Positions 31,035 through 43,519 of a DNA stretch of 64,000 nucleotides are shown one piece after another. The notes below the pieces were generated by a model, which worked only from the letters and a program-made list of their open reading frames with translations, made no database searches and was not told where the DNA came from. The stretch is from assembly GCA_036785325.1 (NCBI GenBank), contig JAXIVH010000042.1, forward strand, positions 2,720,989-2,784,988, in the 5' to 3' direction. Source of the DNA: Urophycis tenuis (taxonomy: Eukaryota; Chordata; Actinopteri; Gadiformes; Phycidae). The stretch's first letter is position 1, and the number at the start of each line of letters is the position of its first letter. The position numbers and the translations under genes were made by a program.

Positions 31035-33822
31035 ATGAGGGCTGAGGTTAGGGTTAAGGTTAGGGCTGAGGTTAGGGTTAGGTTTAAGGTTAGGGATAAG
31101 GATAGGGTTGGGGTTACGGCTGAGATTGGGGTTAAGGTTAGGGTTGAGGTTAGGGTTAGTGTTATGGATAAGGTTAGGTTAAGTGTTAGGGCCAAGGTTA
31201 GGGTTAAGGTTATGGTTAAGATTAGGGTTAGGGCTAGAATTAGGGTTAGGGCTAAGGTTAGGGTTAGGGTTATGGCTGAGGTTAGGGTTAAGGTTAGGTT
31301 TGAGGTTAGTGTTAAGGTTAGGGCCAAGGTTAGGGTTAGGGTTAAGGTTAGGGTTAGGGCTAAGGTAAGGGTTAGGGTTATGGCTGAGGCTAGGGTTAGG
31401 GCTAAAGTTAGGGCAAAGGTTAGAGTTAGGGTTAGCGTTAGAGTTAGGGTAGGGTTAGTGTTGGAGGTTAGGGTAGGCTTAGGGTTAGAGTTAGAGTAGG
31501 GGTTAGGGTTAGAGTTAGAGTAGGGGTTAGGGTTAGTGTTAAGGCTAAGGTTAGGGGTTGAGGTTAGTGTTAAGATTAGGGCCAAGGTAAGGGTTAGTGT
31601 TAGGGTTGAGTTAGGGTTAGGGCTAAGGTTAGGCCTATGGTTAGGGTTGGGGTTGAGGTTATCCCTAGGGTTAGAGTTAGAGCTAGAGATTGAGTAAGGT
31701 AGAGTCAAGGTGAGACAGTCTGTACGGACTGAACTCACCCCCGCCGGATCGGGCTAGTACACTCTATCTCCCCCAACTCCCTCATTTCCATGAGGGAAGA
31801 CAGGGGAGAAGAGATGGGAGGAGTATATATATTTAATATATATTTTTTTAGTTAATAAATACATCGAGAGACTCACAGCTGGAGTGGGTTTTAATCTTTG
31901 TATTCAAGGTTGTTCCTCCTCTTTTGATTCCTCGCTGGTGGTGCGTCGTCTCCACCTAGTGGTCGTTTTGTGAAGAAGAGTTATAGAAATAGAAATAGAA
32001 ATACTCTATTGTTCCCAGGTTGGGAAATTGCATTAATAGGTAAGTAATAATAATAATAACAATAATAATAGGTAATTGCAATAGTTGGTAAGGTAATCTA
32101 TATTTGATTTATTTATTTATATTTGTATATTTATTTAGTCTATTTATTTATTCATTTTTGTTTATTTATTTATTTAGATAAAGAGGATCACAGCTGGAGT
32201 GAGTTTTTAGTCTTTGTGTTAAAGGCTGGTTGCCTTCTTTTGATTCTTCAGTGGTGGTCCATCGCCTCCATCTAGTGGTCGTTTTGTGAATAACAGTTGG
32301 TAAGGTAATATAAATGGGTTGTGTAGAGAGCCCGTTCTTTCGATGGCCCTGGCTCGGTTAGGTTCGTTAGAGTTATCTCGATGACCCCCCCCCCCACCTC
32401 ATCCAACGACTCGGTAGTTGAATAGGGGATCAAAGGCAGTTGCACTCGCCAATATCTAGTCATCCGCAGCTCTCTTTTCCCATATTACCAAGAATGAAGT
32501 AAAACGAAATGGTTATCTGTCTTGTTGTGATATAACCGCTGATTTGGAGATATAGACTTGTTTTTCCTTTTCCCAAAGGTTTTCTTGGTTCCAAGATGAA
32601 GGTCAATCTAGTTTGATTGAAGGTACTTCCAATGCATTGGTATATTTACTTATTTGAATAAAGACGAGTCACAGCTGGAGTGAGACTTTTCTTTTCCATT
32701 TCTATTTGAGTATAAACGTGCTATCGAAATATTAGGACACGTCATCAGTAGTGGACCCTGGGATCATAGGGTGTTTCTGGCCATTGTCACTATACACCCT
32801 CACCCAAGGGAGGCCCCCCCGAGAGTGATCAATTCTCAAGGTGTGTCGTTTCCGAAATGGAATTGGTATTGGGTTTAAGCTTTTTCAAGGAGTGATCATT
32901 TGTTGAGGTAACGTCGAGGTAAGTAAAGGTAAGTAAAACACTTTTTAGGATACATTGTTTTGGTTATGGAGAGGAGGGGGCACATACTTACCCCCTGACC
33001 AGCACAAACCAGTTGTTAACACCGCTAGGTAGCCCTGGTTTGGCCAATCAGGGCCGGAGCTTGGTTCTTGTCCTCTGTTGGGTCCAGATGAACTAGCAGA
33101 AAACTGGGGTCACGAAGGACCGAGGCCAGCCGTGACAAAGCACTGCCTCCACGGTCCCCCAATGCAGCTATCCTCAGCGATGGGTGTCCAGACCTAGGAA
33201 AGACCAAGACCAGCCCCGACCAGCGGTGCCTTCCCAGTCGGTCCCAGGGTAGGAAAGGCCAAGGCCAGCCGCGACTAAGCACTGCCTCCCTGGCCCCTCC
33301 AGGACCCCATGCCGAACAGCCTGTTAATAACAATTCCTGTGCCCCATACACCGCGCGACTACAGAGATTGTGTAGGAAGTTGACCTTAGAGAAGACTCAA
33401 TGGCTTACTTTCCTCACCCAAAACAACAATTTCTTGGGGTAGTCTATTCTCGCCGTAGGTACTTCGGTAATGGGTTTTTTTGTGAAAAGTTTTCCGGATG
33501 AAATGCATGCTGGGTAATTGTCTTCTTCCTCCAATATGTCAAGTGTAGGTTAAGGTTAGGGTAGATTTAGGGGTAGAGTTAGCAGTTAACCTTAACGTTA
33601 GGTTTGAAGTAAATGGGAGGGGTTGCGGTTAGGGTTAAGGTTAGGGCTGAGGTTAGGGTTAGGTATAAGGTTACGGTTTAGGGTTAAGGTTAGGGTTAAG
33701 GTTAGGGTTACGGTTAGGGCTAAGGTTAGGGCTAAGGTTACAGTAAGGGTTAGGGTTAGCGTTACGGTTAGGGTAAGGTTAGGGTTAGGGTTAGAGGTTA
33801 GGGGTTAGGGGTTAGGGTTAAG
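31035..33822 (+). repeat. Satellite unit U11 (long, 2788 bp)
   Basis: D state, long. Variants are an expanded (AAT)n tract interrupted by AAC (near 32045-32070), TTTGATTT, an 11-base C run near 32385, GATGAAGG with CTAGTTTG, TTTTTCAAGG and GGTTACAGTAAG near 33737. Almost all are shared with U22 at +27,731. Confidence 0.95.
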
Positions 33823-35895
33823 ATGAGGGCTGAGGTTAGGGTTAAGGTTAGGGCTGAGGTTAGGGTTAGGTTTAAGGTTAGGGATAAGGATAGGGTTGGG
33901 GTTACGGCTGAGATTGGGGTTAAGGTTAGGGTTGAGGTTAGGGTTAGTGTTATGGATAAGGTTAGGTTAAGTGTTAGGGCCAAGGTTAGGGTTAAGGTTA
34001 TGGTTAAGATTAGGGTTAGGGCTAGAATTAGGGTTAGGGCTAAGGTTAGGGTTAGGGTTATGGCTGAGGTTAGGGTTAAGGTTAGGTTTGAGGTTAGTGT
34101 TAAGGTTAGGGCCAAGGTTAGGGTTAGGGTTAAGGTTAGGGTTAGGGCTAAGGTAAGGGTTAGGGTTATGGCTGAGGCTAGGGTTAGGGCTAAAGTTAGG
34201 GTAAAGGTTAGAGTTAGGGTTAGCGTTAGAGTTAGGGTAGGGTTAGTGTTGGAGGTTAGGGTAGGCTTAGGGTTAGAGTTAGAGAAGGGGTTAGGGTTAG
34301 AGTTAGAGTAGGGGTTAGGGTTAGTGTTAAGGCTAAGGTTAGGGGTTGAGGTTAGTGTTAAGATTAGGGCCAAGGTAAGGGTTAGTGTTAGGGTTGAGTT
34401 AGGGTTAGGGCTAAGGTTAGGCCTATGGTTAGGGTTGGGTTCGTTAGAGTTATCTCGATGACCCCCCCCACCTCATCCAACGACTCGGTAGTTGAATAGG
34501 GGATCAAAGGCAGTTGCACTCGCCAATATCTAGTCATCCGCAGCTCTCTTTTCCCATATTACCAAGAATGAAGTAAAACGAAATGGTTATCTGTCTTGTT
34601 GTGATATAACCGCTGATTTGGAGATATAGACTTGTTTTTCCTTTTCCCAAAGGTTTTCTTTGTTCCAAGATGAAGGTCAATCTTGTTTGATTGAAGGTAC
34701 TTCCAATGCATTGGTATATTTACTTATTTGAATAAAGACGAGTCACAGCTGGAGTGAGACTTTTCTATTCAATTTCTATTTGAGTATAAACGTGCTATCG
34801 AAATATTAGGACACGTCATCAGTAGTGGACCCTGGGATCATAGGGTGTTTCTGGCCATTGTCACTATACACCCTCACCCAAGGGAGGCCCCCCCGAGAGT
34901 GATCAATTCTCAAGGTGTGTCGTTTCCGAAATGGAATTGGTATTGGGTTTAAGCTTTTTTAGGAGTGATCATTTGTTGAGGTAACGTCGAGGTAAGTAAA
35001 GGTAAGTAAAACACTTTTTAGGATACATTGTTTTGGTTATGGAGAGGAGGGGGCACATACTTACCCCCTGACCAGCACAAACCAGTTGTTAACACCGCTA
35101 GGTAGCCCTGGTTTGGCCAATCAGGGCCGGAGCTTGGTTCTTGTCCTCTGTTGGGTCCAGATGAACTAGCAGAAAACTGGGGTCACGAAGGACCGAGGCC
35201 AGCCGTGACAAAGCACTGCCTCCACGGTCCCCCAATGCAGCTATCCTCAGCGATGGGTGTCCAGACCTAGGAAAGACCAAGACCAGCCCCGACCAGCGGT
35301 GCCTTCCCAGTCGGTCCCAGGGTAGGAAAGGCCAAGGCCAGCCGCGACTAAGCACTGCCTCCCTGGCCCCTCCAGGACCCCATGCCGAACAGCCTGTTAA
35401 TAACAATTCCTGTGCCCCATACACCGCGCGACTACAGAGATTGTGTAGGAAGTTGACCTTAGAGAAGACTCAATGGCTTACTTTCCTCACCCAAAACAAC
35501 AATTTCTTGGGGTAGTCTATTCTCGCCGTAGGTACTTCGGTAATGGGTTTTTTTGTGAAAAGTTTTCCGGATGAAATGCATGCTGGGTAATTGTCTTCTT
35601 CCTCCAATATGTCAAGTGTAGGTTAAGGTTAGGGTAGATTTAGGGGTAGAGTTAGCAGTTAACCTTAACGTTAGGTTTGAAGTAAATGGGAGGGGTTGCG
35701 GTTAGGGTTAAGGTTAGGGCTGAGGTTAGGGTTAGGTATAAGGTTACGGTTTAGGGTTAAGGTTAGGGTTAAGGTTAGGGTTACGGTTAGGGCTAAGGTT
35801 AGGGCTAAGGTTACAGTAAGGGTTAGGGTTAGCGTTACGGTTAGGGTAAGGTTAGGGTTAGGGTTAGAGGTTAGGGGTTAGGGGTTAGGGTTAAG
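33823..35895 (+). repeat. Satellite unit U12 (short, 2073 bp)
   Basis: Short unit (702-bp block missing, junction 34439/34440), D state, GTAAAGG. AGAGAAGGGG near 34280 removes a stop of the + frame and is shared only with U23 (+27,730). It has ACGTCGAGG where most short units have ACGTTGAGG, and ends with GGTTACAGTAAG. Confidence 0.95.
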
Positions 35896-38682
35896 ATGAG
35901 GGCTGAGGTTAGGGTTAAGGTTAGGGCTGAGGTTAGGGTTAGGTTTAAGGTTAGGGATAAGGTTAGGGTTGGGGTTACGGCTGAGATTGGGGTTAAGGTT
36001 AGGGTTGAGGTTAGGGTTAGTGTTATGGATAAGGTTAGGTTAAGTGTTAGGGCCAAGGTTAGGGTTAAGGTTATGGTTAAGATTAGGGTTAGGGCTAGAA
36101 TTAGGGTTAGGGCTAAGGTTAGGGTTAGGGTTATGGCTGAGGTTAGGGTTAAGGTTAGGTTTGAGGTTAGTGTTAAGGTAAGGGCCAAGGTTAGGGTTAG
36201 GGTTAAGGTTAGGGTTAGGGCTAAGGTTAGGGTTAGGGTTATGGCTGAGGCTAGGGTTAGGGCTAAAGTTAGGGCAAAGGTTAGAGTTAGGGTTAGCGTT
36301 AGAGTTAGGGTAGGGTTAGTGTTGGAGGTTAGGGTAGGCTTAGGGTTAGAGTTAGAGTAGGGGTTAGGGTTAGAGTTAGAGTAGGGGTTAGGGTTAGTGT
36401 TAAGGCTAAGGTTAGGGGTTGAGGTTAGTGTTAAGATTAGGGCCAAGGTAAGGGTTAGTGTTAGGGTTGAGTTAGGGTTAGGGCTAAGGTTAGGCCTATG
36501 GTTAGGGTTGGGGTTGAGGTTATCCCTAGGGTTAGAGTTAGAGCTAGAGATTGAGTAAGGTAGAGTCAAGGTGAGACAGTCTGTACGGACTGAACTCACC
36601 CCCGCCGGATCGGGCTAGTACACTCTATCTCCCACAACTCCCTCATTTCCATGAGGGAAGACAGGGGAGAAGAGATGGGAGGAGTATATATATTTAATAT
36701 ATTTTTTTTTAGTAAATAAATACATCGAGAGACTCACAGCTGGAGTGGGTTTTAATCTTTGTATTCAAGGTTGTTCCTCCTCTTTTGATTCCTCGCTGGT
36801 GGTGCGTCGTCTCCACCTAGTGGTCGTTTTGTGAAGAAGAGTTATAGAAATAGAAATAGAAATACTCTATTGTTCCCAGGTTGGGAAATTGCATTAATAG
36901 GTAAGTAATAATAATAATAACAATAATAATAGGTAATTGCAATAGTTGGTAAGGTAATCTATATTTGATTTATTTATTTATATTTGTATATTTATTTAGT
37001 CTATTTATTTATTCATTTTTGTTTATTTATTTATTTAGATAAAGAGGATCACAGCTGGAGTGAGTTTTTAGTCTTTGTGTTAAAGGCTGGTTGCCTTCTT
37101 TTGATTCTTCAGTGGTGGTCCATCGCCTCCATCTAGTGGTCGTTTTGTGAATAACAGTTGGTAAGGTAATATAAATGGGTTGTGTAGAGAGCCCGTTCTT
37201 TCGATGGCCCTGGCTCGGTTAGGTTCGTTAGAGTTATCTCGATGACCCCCCCCCCACCTCATCCAACGACTCGGTAGTTGAATAGGGGATCAAAGGCAGT
37301 TGCACTCGCCAATATCTAGTCATCCGCAGCTCTCTTTTCCCATATTACCAAGAATGAAGTAAAACGAAATGGTTATCTGTCTTGTTGTGATATAACCGCT
37401 GATTTGGAGATATAGACTTGTTTTTCCTTTTCCCAAAGGTTTTCTTTGTTCCAAGATGAAGGTCAATCTAGTTTGATTGAAGGTACTTCCAATGCATTGG
37501 TATATTTACTTATTTGAATAAAGACGAGTCACAGCTGGAGTGAGACTTTTCTTTTCCATTTCTATTTGAGTATAAACGTGCTATCGAAATATTAGGACAC
37601 GTCATCAGTAGTGGACCCTGGGATCATAGGGTGTTTCTGGCCATTGTCACTATACACCCTCACCCAAGGGAGGCCCCCCCGAGAGTGATCAATTCTCAAG
37701 GTGTGTCGTTTCCGAAATGGAATTGGTATTGGGTTTAAGCCTTTTCAAGGAGTGATCATTTGTTGAGGTAACGTCGAGGTAAGTAAAGGTAAGTAAAACA
37801 CTTTTTAGGATACATTGTTTTGGTTATGGAGAGGAGGGGGCACATACTTACCCCCTGACCAGCACAAACCAGTTGTTAACACCGCTAGGTAGCCCTGGTT
37901 TGGCCAATCAGGGCCGGAGCTTGGTTCTTGTCCTCTGTTGGGTCCAGATGAACTAGCAGAAAACTGGGGTCACGAAGGACCGAGGCCAGCCGTGACAAAG
38001 CACTGCCTCCACGGTCCCCCAATGCAGCTATCCTCAGCGATGGGTGTCCAGACCTAGGAAAGACCAAGACCAGCCCCGACCAGCGGTGCCTTCCCAGTCG
38101 GTCCCAGGGTAGGAAAGGCCAAGGCCAGCCGCGACTAAGCACTGCCTCCCTGGCCCCTCCAGGACCCCATGCCGAACAGCCTGTTAATAACAATTCCTGT
38201 GCCCCATACACCGCGCGACTACAGAGATTGTGTAGGAAGTTGACCTTAGAGAAGACTCAATGGCTTACTTTCCTCACCCAAAACAACAATTTCTTGGGGT
38301 AGTCTATTCTCGCCGTAGGTACTTCGGTAATGGTTTTTTTTGTGAAAAGTTTTCCGGATGAAATGCATGCTGGGTAATTGTCTTCTTCCTCCAATATGTC
38401 AAGTGTAGGTTAAGGTTAGGGTAGATTTAGGGGTAGAGTTAGCAGTTAACCTTAACGTTAGGTTTGAAGTAAATGGGAGGGGTTGCGGTTAGGGTTAAGG
38501 TTAGGGCTGAGGTTAGGGTTAGGTATAAGGTTACGGTTTAGGGTTAAGGTTAGGGTTAAGGTTAGGGTTACGGTTAGGGCTAAGGTTAGGGCTAAGGTTA
38601 GAGTAAGGGTTAGGGTTAGCGTTACGGTTAGGGTAAGGTTAGGGTTAGGGTTAGAGGTTAGGGGTTAGGGGTTAGGGTTAAG
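35896..38682 (+). repeat. Satellite unit U13 (long, 2787 bp)
   Basis: V state, long. It has the AAC-interrupted AAT tract near 36905-36930, a 10-base C run near 37246, GATGAAGG with CTAGTTTG, a private AAGCCTTTTCAAGG near 37738, and TAATGGTTTTTTTT near 38331. Confidence 0.95.
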
Positions 38683-40743
38683 ATGAGGGCTGAGGTTAGG
38701 GTTAAGGTTAGGGCTGAGGTTAGGGTTAGGTTTAAGGTTAGGGATAAGGATAGGGTTGGGGTTACGGCTGAGATTGGGGTTAAGGTTAGGGTTGAGGTTA
38801 GGGTTAGTGTTATGGATAAGGTTAGGTTAAGTGTTAGGGCCAAGGTTAGGGTTAAGGTTATGGTTAAGATTAGGGTTAGGGCTAGAATTAGGGTTAGGGC
38901 TAAGGTTAGGGTTAGGGTTATGGCTGAGGTTAGGGTTAAGGTTAGGTTTGAGGTTAGTGTTAAGGTTAGGGCCAAGGTTAGGGTTAGGGTTAAGGTTAGG
39001 GTTAGGGCTAAGGTAAGGGTTAGGGTTATGGCTGAGGCTAGGGTTAGGGCTAAAGTTAGGGCAAAGGTTAGAGTTAGGGTTAGCGTTAGAGTTAGGGTAG
39101 GGTTAGTGTTGGAGGTTAGGGTAGGCTTAGGGTTAGAGTTAGAGTAGGGGTTAGGGTTAGAGTTAGAGTAGGGGTTAGGGTTAGTGTTAAGGCTAAGGTT
39201 AGGGGTTGAGGTTAGTGTTAAGATTAGGGCCAAGGTAAGGGTTAGTGTTAGGGTTGAGTTAGGGTTAGGGCTAAGGTTAGGCCTATGGTTAGGGTTGGGT
39301 TCGTTAGAGTTATCTCGATGACCCCCCCCACCTCATCCAACGACTCGGTAGTTGAATAGGGGATCAAAGGCAGTTGCACTCGCCAATATCTAGTCATCCG
39401 CAGCTCTCTTTTCCCATATTACCAAGAATGAAGTAAAACGAAATGGTTATCTGTCTTGTTGTGATATAACCGCTGATTTGGAGATATAGACTTGTTTTTC
39501 CTTTTCCCAAAGGTTTTCTTTGTTCCAAGATGAAGGTCAATCTTGTTTGATTGAAGGTACTTCCAATGCATTGGTATATTTACTTATTTGAATAAAGACG
39601 AGTCACAGCTGGAGTGAGACTTTTCTATTCAATTTCTATTTGAGTATAAACGTGCTATCGAAATATTAGGACACGTCATCAGTAGTGGACCCTGGGATCA
39701 TAGGGTGTTTCTGGCCATTGTCACTATACACCCTCACCCAAGGGAGGCCCCCCCGAGAGTGATCAATTCTCAAGGTGTGTCGTTTCCGAAATGGAATTGG
39801 TATTGGGTTTAAGCTTTTTTAGGAGTGATCATTTGTTGAGGTAACGTTGAGGTAAGTAAAGGTAAGTAAAACACTTTTTAGGATACATTGTTTTGGTTAT
39901 GGAGAGGAGGGGGCACATACTTACCCCCTGACCAGCACAAACCAGTTGTTAACACCGCTAGGTAGCCCTGGTTTGGCCAATCAGGGCCGGAGCTTGGTTC
40001 TTGTCCTCTGTTGGGTCCAGATGAACTAGCAGAAAACTGGGGTCACGAAGGACCGAGGCCAGCCGTGACAAAGCACTGCCTCCACGGTCCCCCAATGCAG
40101 CTATCCTCAGCGATGGGTGTCCAGACCTAGGAAAGACCAAGACCAGCCCCGACCAGCGGTGCCTTCCCAGTCGGTCCCAGGGTAGGAAAGGCCAAGGCCA
40201 GCCGCGACTAAGCACTGCCTCCCTGGCCCCTCCAGGACCCCATGCCGAACAGCCTGTTAATAACAATTCCTGTGCCCCATACACCGCGCGACTACAGAGA
40301 TTGTGTAGGAAGTTGACCTTAGAGAAGACTCAATGGCTTACTTTCCTCACCCAAAACAACAATTTCTTGGGGTAGTCTATTCTCGCCGTAGGTACTTCGG
40401 TAATGGGTTTTTTTGTGAAAAGTTTTCCGGATGAAATGCATGCTGGGTAATTGTCTTCTTCCTCCAATATGTCAAGTGTAGGTTAAGGTTAGGGTAGATT
40501 TAGGGGTAGAGTTAGCAGTTAACCTTAACGTTAGGTTTGAAGTAAATGGGAGGGGTTGCGGTTAGGGTTAAGGTTAGGGCTGAGGTTAGGGTTAGGTATA
40601 AGGTTACGGTTTAGGGTTAAGGTTAGGGTTACGGTTAGGGCTAAGGTTAGGGCTAAGGTTAGAGTAAGGGTTAGGGTTAGCGTTACGGTTAGGGTAAGGT
40701 TAGGGTTAGGGTTAGAGGTTAGGGGTTAGGGGTTAGGGTTAAG
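38683..40743 (+). repeat. Satellite unit U14 (short, 2061 bp)
   Basis: Short unit (junction 39299/39300), D state, type-2 body. It is 12 bp (two hexamers) shorter than the 2,073-bp form because one TTAGGGTTAAGG pair is missing near 40620-40640. It closes the first higher-order copy. Confidence 0.95.
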
Positions 40744-43519
40744 ATGAGGGCTGAGGTTAGGGTTAAGGTTAGGGCTGAGGTTAGGGTTAGGTTTAAGGTT
40801 AGGGATAAGGTTAGGGTTGGGGTTACGGCTGAGATTGGGGTTAAGGTTAGGGTTGAGGTTAGGGTTAGTGTTATGGATAAGGTTAGGTTAAGTGTTAGGG
40901 CCAAGGTTAGGGTTAAGGTTATGGTTAAGATTAGGGTTAGGGCTAGAATTAGGGTTAGGGCTAAGGTTAGGGTTAGGGTTATGGCTGAGGTTAGGGTTAA
41001 GGTTAGGTTTGAGGTTAGTGTTAAGGTAAGGGCCAAGGTTAGGGTTAGGGTTAAGGTTAGGGTTAGGGCTAAGGTTAGGGTTAGGGTTATGGCTGAGGCT
41101 AGGGTTAGGGCTAAAGTTAGGGCAAAGGTTAGAGTTAGGGTTAGCGTTAGAGTTAGGGTAGGGTTAGTGTTGGAGGTTAGGGTAGGCTTAGGGTTAGAGT
41201 TAGAGTAGGGGTTAGGGTTAGAGTTAGAGTAGGGGTTAGGGTTAGTGTTAAGGCTAAGGTTAGGGGTTGAGGTTAGTGTTAAGATTAGGGCCAAGGTAAG
41301 GGTTAGTGTTAGGGTTGAGTTAGGGTTAGGGCTAAGGTTAGGCCTATGGTTAGGGTTGGGGTTGAGGTTATCCCTAGGGTTAGAGTTAGAGCTAGAGATT
41401 GAGTAAGGTAGAGTCAAGGTGAGACAGTCTGTACGGACTGAACTCACCCCCGCCGGATCGGGCTAGTACACTCTATCTCCCACAACTCCCTCATTTCCAT
41501 GAGGGAAGACAGGGGAGAAGAGATGGGAGGAGTATATATATTTAATATATTTTTTTTTAGTAAATAAATACATCGAGAGACTCACAGCTGGAGTGGGTTT
41601 TAATCTTTGTATTCAAGGTTGTTCCTCCTCTTTTGATTCCTCGCTGGTGGTGCGTCGTCTCCACCTAGTGGTCGTTTTGTGAAGAAGAGTTATAGAAATA
41701 GAAATAGAAATACTCTATTGTTCCCAGGTTGGGAAATTGCATTAATAGGTAAGTAATAATAATAATAATAGGTAATTGCAATAGTTGGTAAGGTAATCTA
41801 TATTTAATTTATTTATTTATATTTGTATATTTATTTAGTCTATTTATTTATTCATTTTTGTTTATTTATTTATTTAGATAAAGAGGATCACAGCTGGAGT
41901 GAGTTTTTAGTCTTTGTGTTAAAGGCTGGTTGCCTTCTTTTGATTCTTCAGTGGTGGTCCATCGCCTCCATCTAGTGGTCGTTTTGTGAATAACAGTTGG
42001 TAAGGTAATATAAATGGGTTGTGTAGAGAGCCCGTTCTTTCGATGGCCCTGGCTCGGTTAGGTTCGTTAGAGTTATCTCGATGACCCCCCCCACCTCATC
42101 CAACGACTCGGTAGTTGAATAGGGGATCAAAGGCAGTTGCACTCGCCAATATCTAGTCATCCGCAGCTCTCTTTTCCCATATTACCAAGAATGAAGTAAA
42201 ACGAAATGGTTATCTGTCTTGTTGTGATATAACCGCTGATTTGGAGATATAGACTTGTTTTTCCTTTTCCCAAAGGTTTTCTTTGTTCCAAGATGGAGGT
42301 CAATCTAGTTTGATTGAAGGTACTTCCAATGCATTGGTATATTTACTTATTTGAATAAAGACGAGTCACAGCTGGAGTGAGACTTTTCTTTTCCATTTCT
42401 ATTTGAGTATAAACGTGCTATCGAAATATTAGGACACGTCATCAGTAGTGGACCCTGGGATCATAGGGTGTTTCTGGCCATTGTCACTATACACCCTCAC
42501 CCAAGGGAGGCCCCCCCGAGAGTGATCAATTCTCAAGGTGTGTCGTTTCCGAAATGGAATTGGTATTGGGTTTAAGCTTTTTCAAGGAGTGATCATTTGT
42601 TGAGGTAACGTCGAGGTAAGTAAAGGTAAGTAAAACACTTTTTAGGATACATTGTTTTGGTTATGGAGAGGAGGGGGCACATACTTACCCCCTGACCAGC
42701 ACAAACCAGTTGTTAACACCGCTAGGTAGCCCTGGTTTGGCCAATCAGGGCCGGAGCTTGGTTCTTGTCCTCTGTTGGGTCCAGATGAACTAGCAGAAAA
42801 CTGGGGTCACGAAGGACCGAGGCCAGCCGTGACAAAGCACTGCCTCCACGGTCCCCCAATGCAGCTATCCTCAGCGATGGGTGTCCAGACCTAGGAAAGA
42901 CCAAGACCAGCCCCGACCAGCGGTGCCTTCCCAGTCGGTCCCAGGGTAGGAAAGGCCAAGGCCAGCCGCGACTAAGCACTGCCTCCCTGGCCCCTCCAGG
43001 ACCCCATGCCGAACAGCCTGTTAATAACAATTCCTGTGCCCCATACACCGCGCGACTACAGAGATTGTGTAGGAAGTTGACCTTAGAGAAGACTCAATGG
43101 CTTACTTTCCTCACCCAAAACAACAATTTCTTGGGGTAGTCTATTCTCGCCGTAGGTACTTCGGTAATGGGTTTTTTTGTGAAAAGTTTTCCGGATGAAA
43201 TGCATGCTGGGTAATTGTCTTCTTCCTCCAATATGTCAAGTGTAGGTTAAGGTTAGGGTAGATTTAGGGGTAGAGTTAGCAGTTAACCTTAACGTTAGGT
43301 TTGAAGTAAATGGGAGGGGTTACGGTTAGGGTTAAGGTTAGGGCTGAGGTTAGGGTTAGGTATAAGGTTACGGTTTAGGGTTAAGGTTAGGGTTAAGGTT
43401 AGGGTTACGGTTAGGGCTAAGGTTAGGGCTAAGGTTAGAGTAAGGGTTAGGGTTAGCGTTACGGTTAGGGTAAGGTTAGGGTTAGGGTTAGAGGTTAGGG
43501 GTTAGGGGTTAGGGTTAAG
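40744..43519 (+). repeat. Satellite unit U15 (long, 2776 bp)
   Basis: First unit of the second higher-order copy and counterpart of U1 at exactly +40,716: V state, long, type-1 body, TTTTTCAAGG near 42579, same length. Confidence 0.95.

Larger units (their letters stand above)
1..40716 (+). repeat. Higher-order repeat copy 1 (units U1-U14)
   Basis: U1-U4 match U15-U18 at a constant offset of 40,716 bp, down to shared private variants and lengths of 2776, 2067 and 2775. Removing the transposon and the 10,307-bp duplication leaves 11 units in the order L S L S L L L L S L S, about 27.7 kb. The boundary is arbitrary because the array is continuous; base 1 corresponds to base 40717. Confidence 0.85.
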
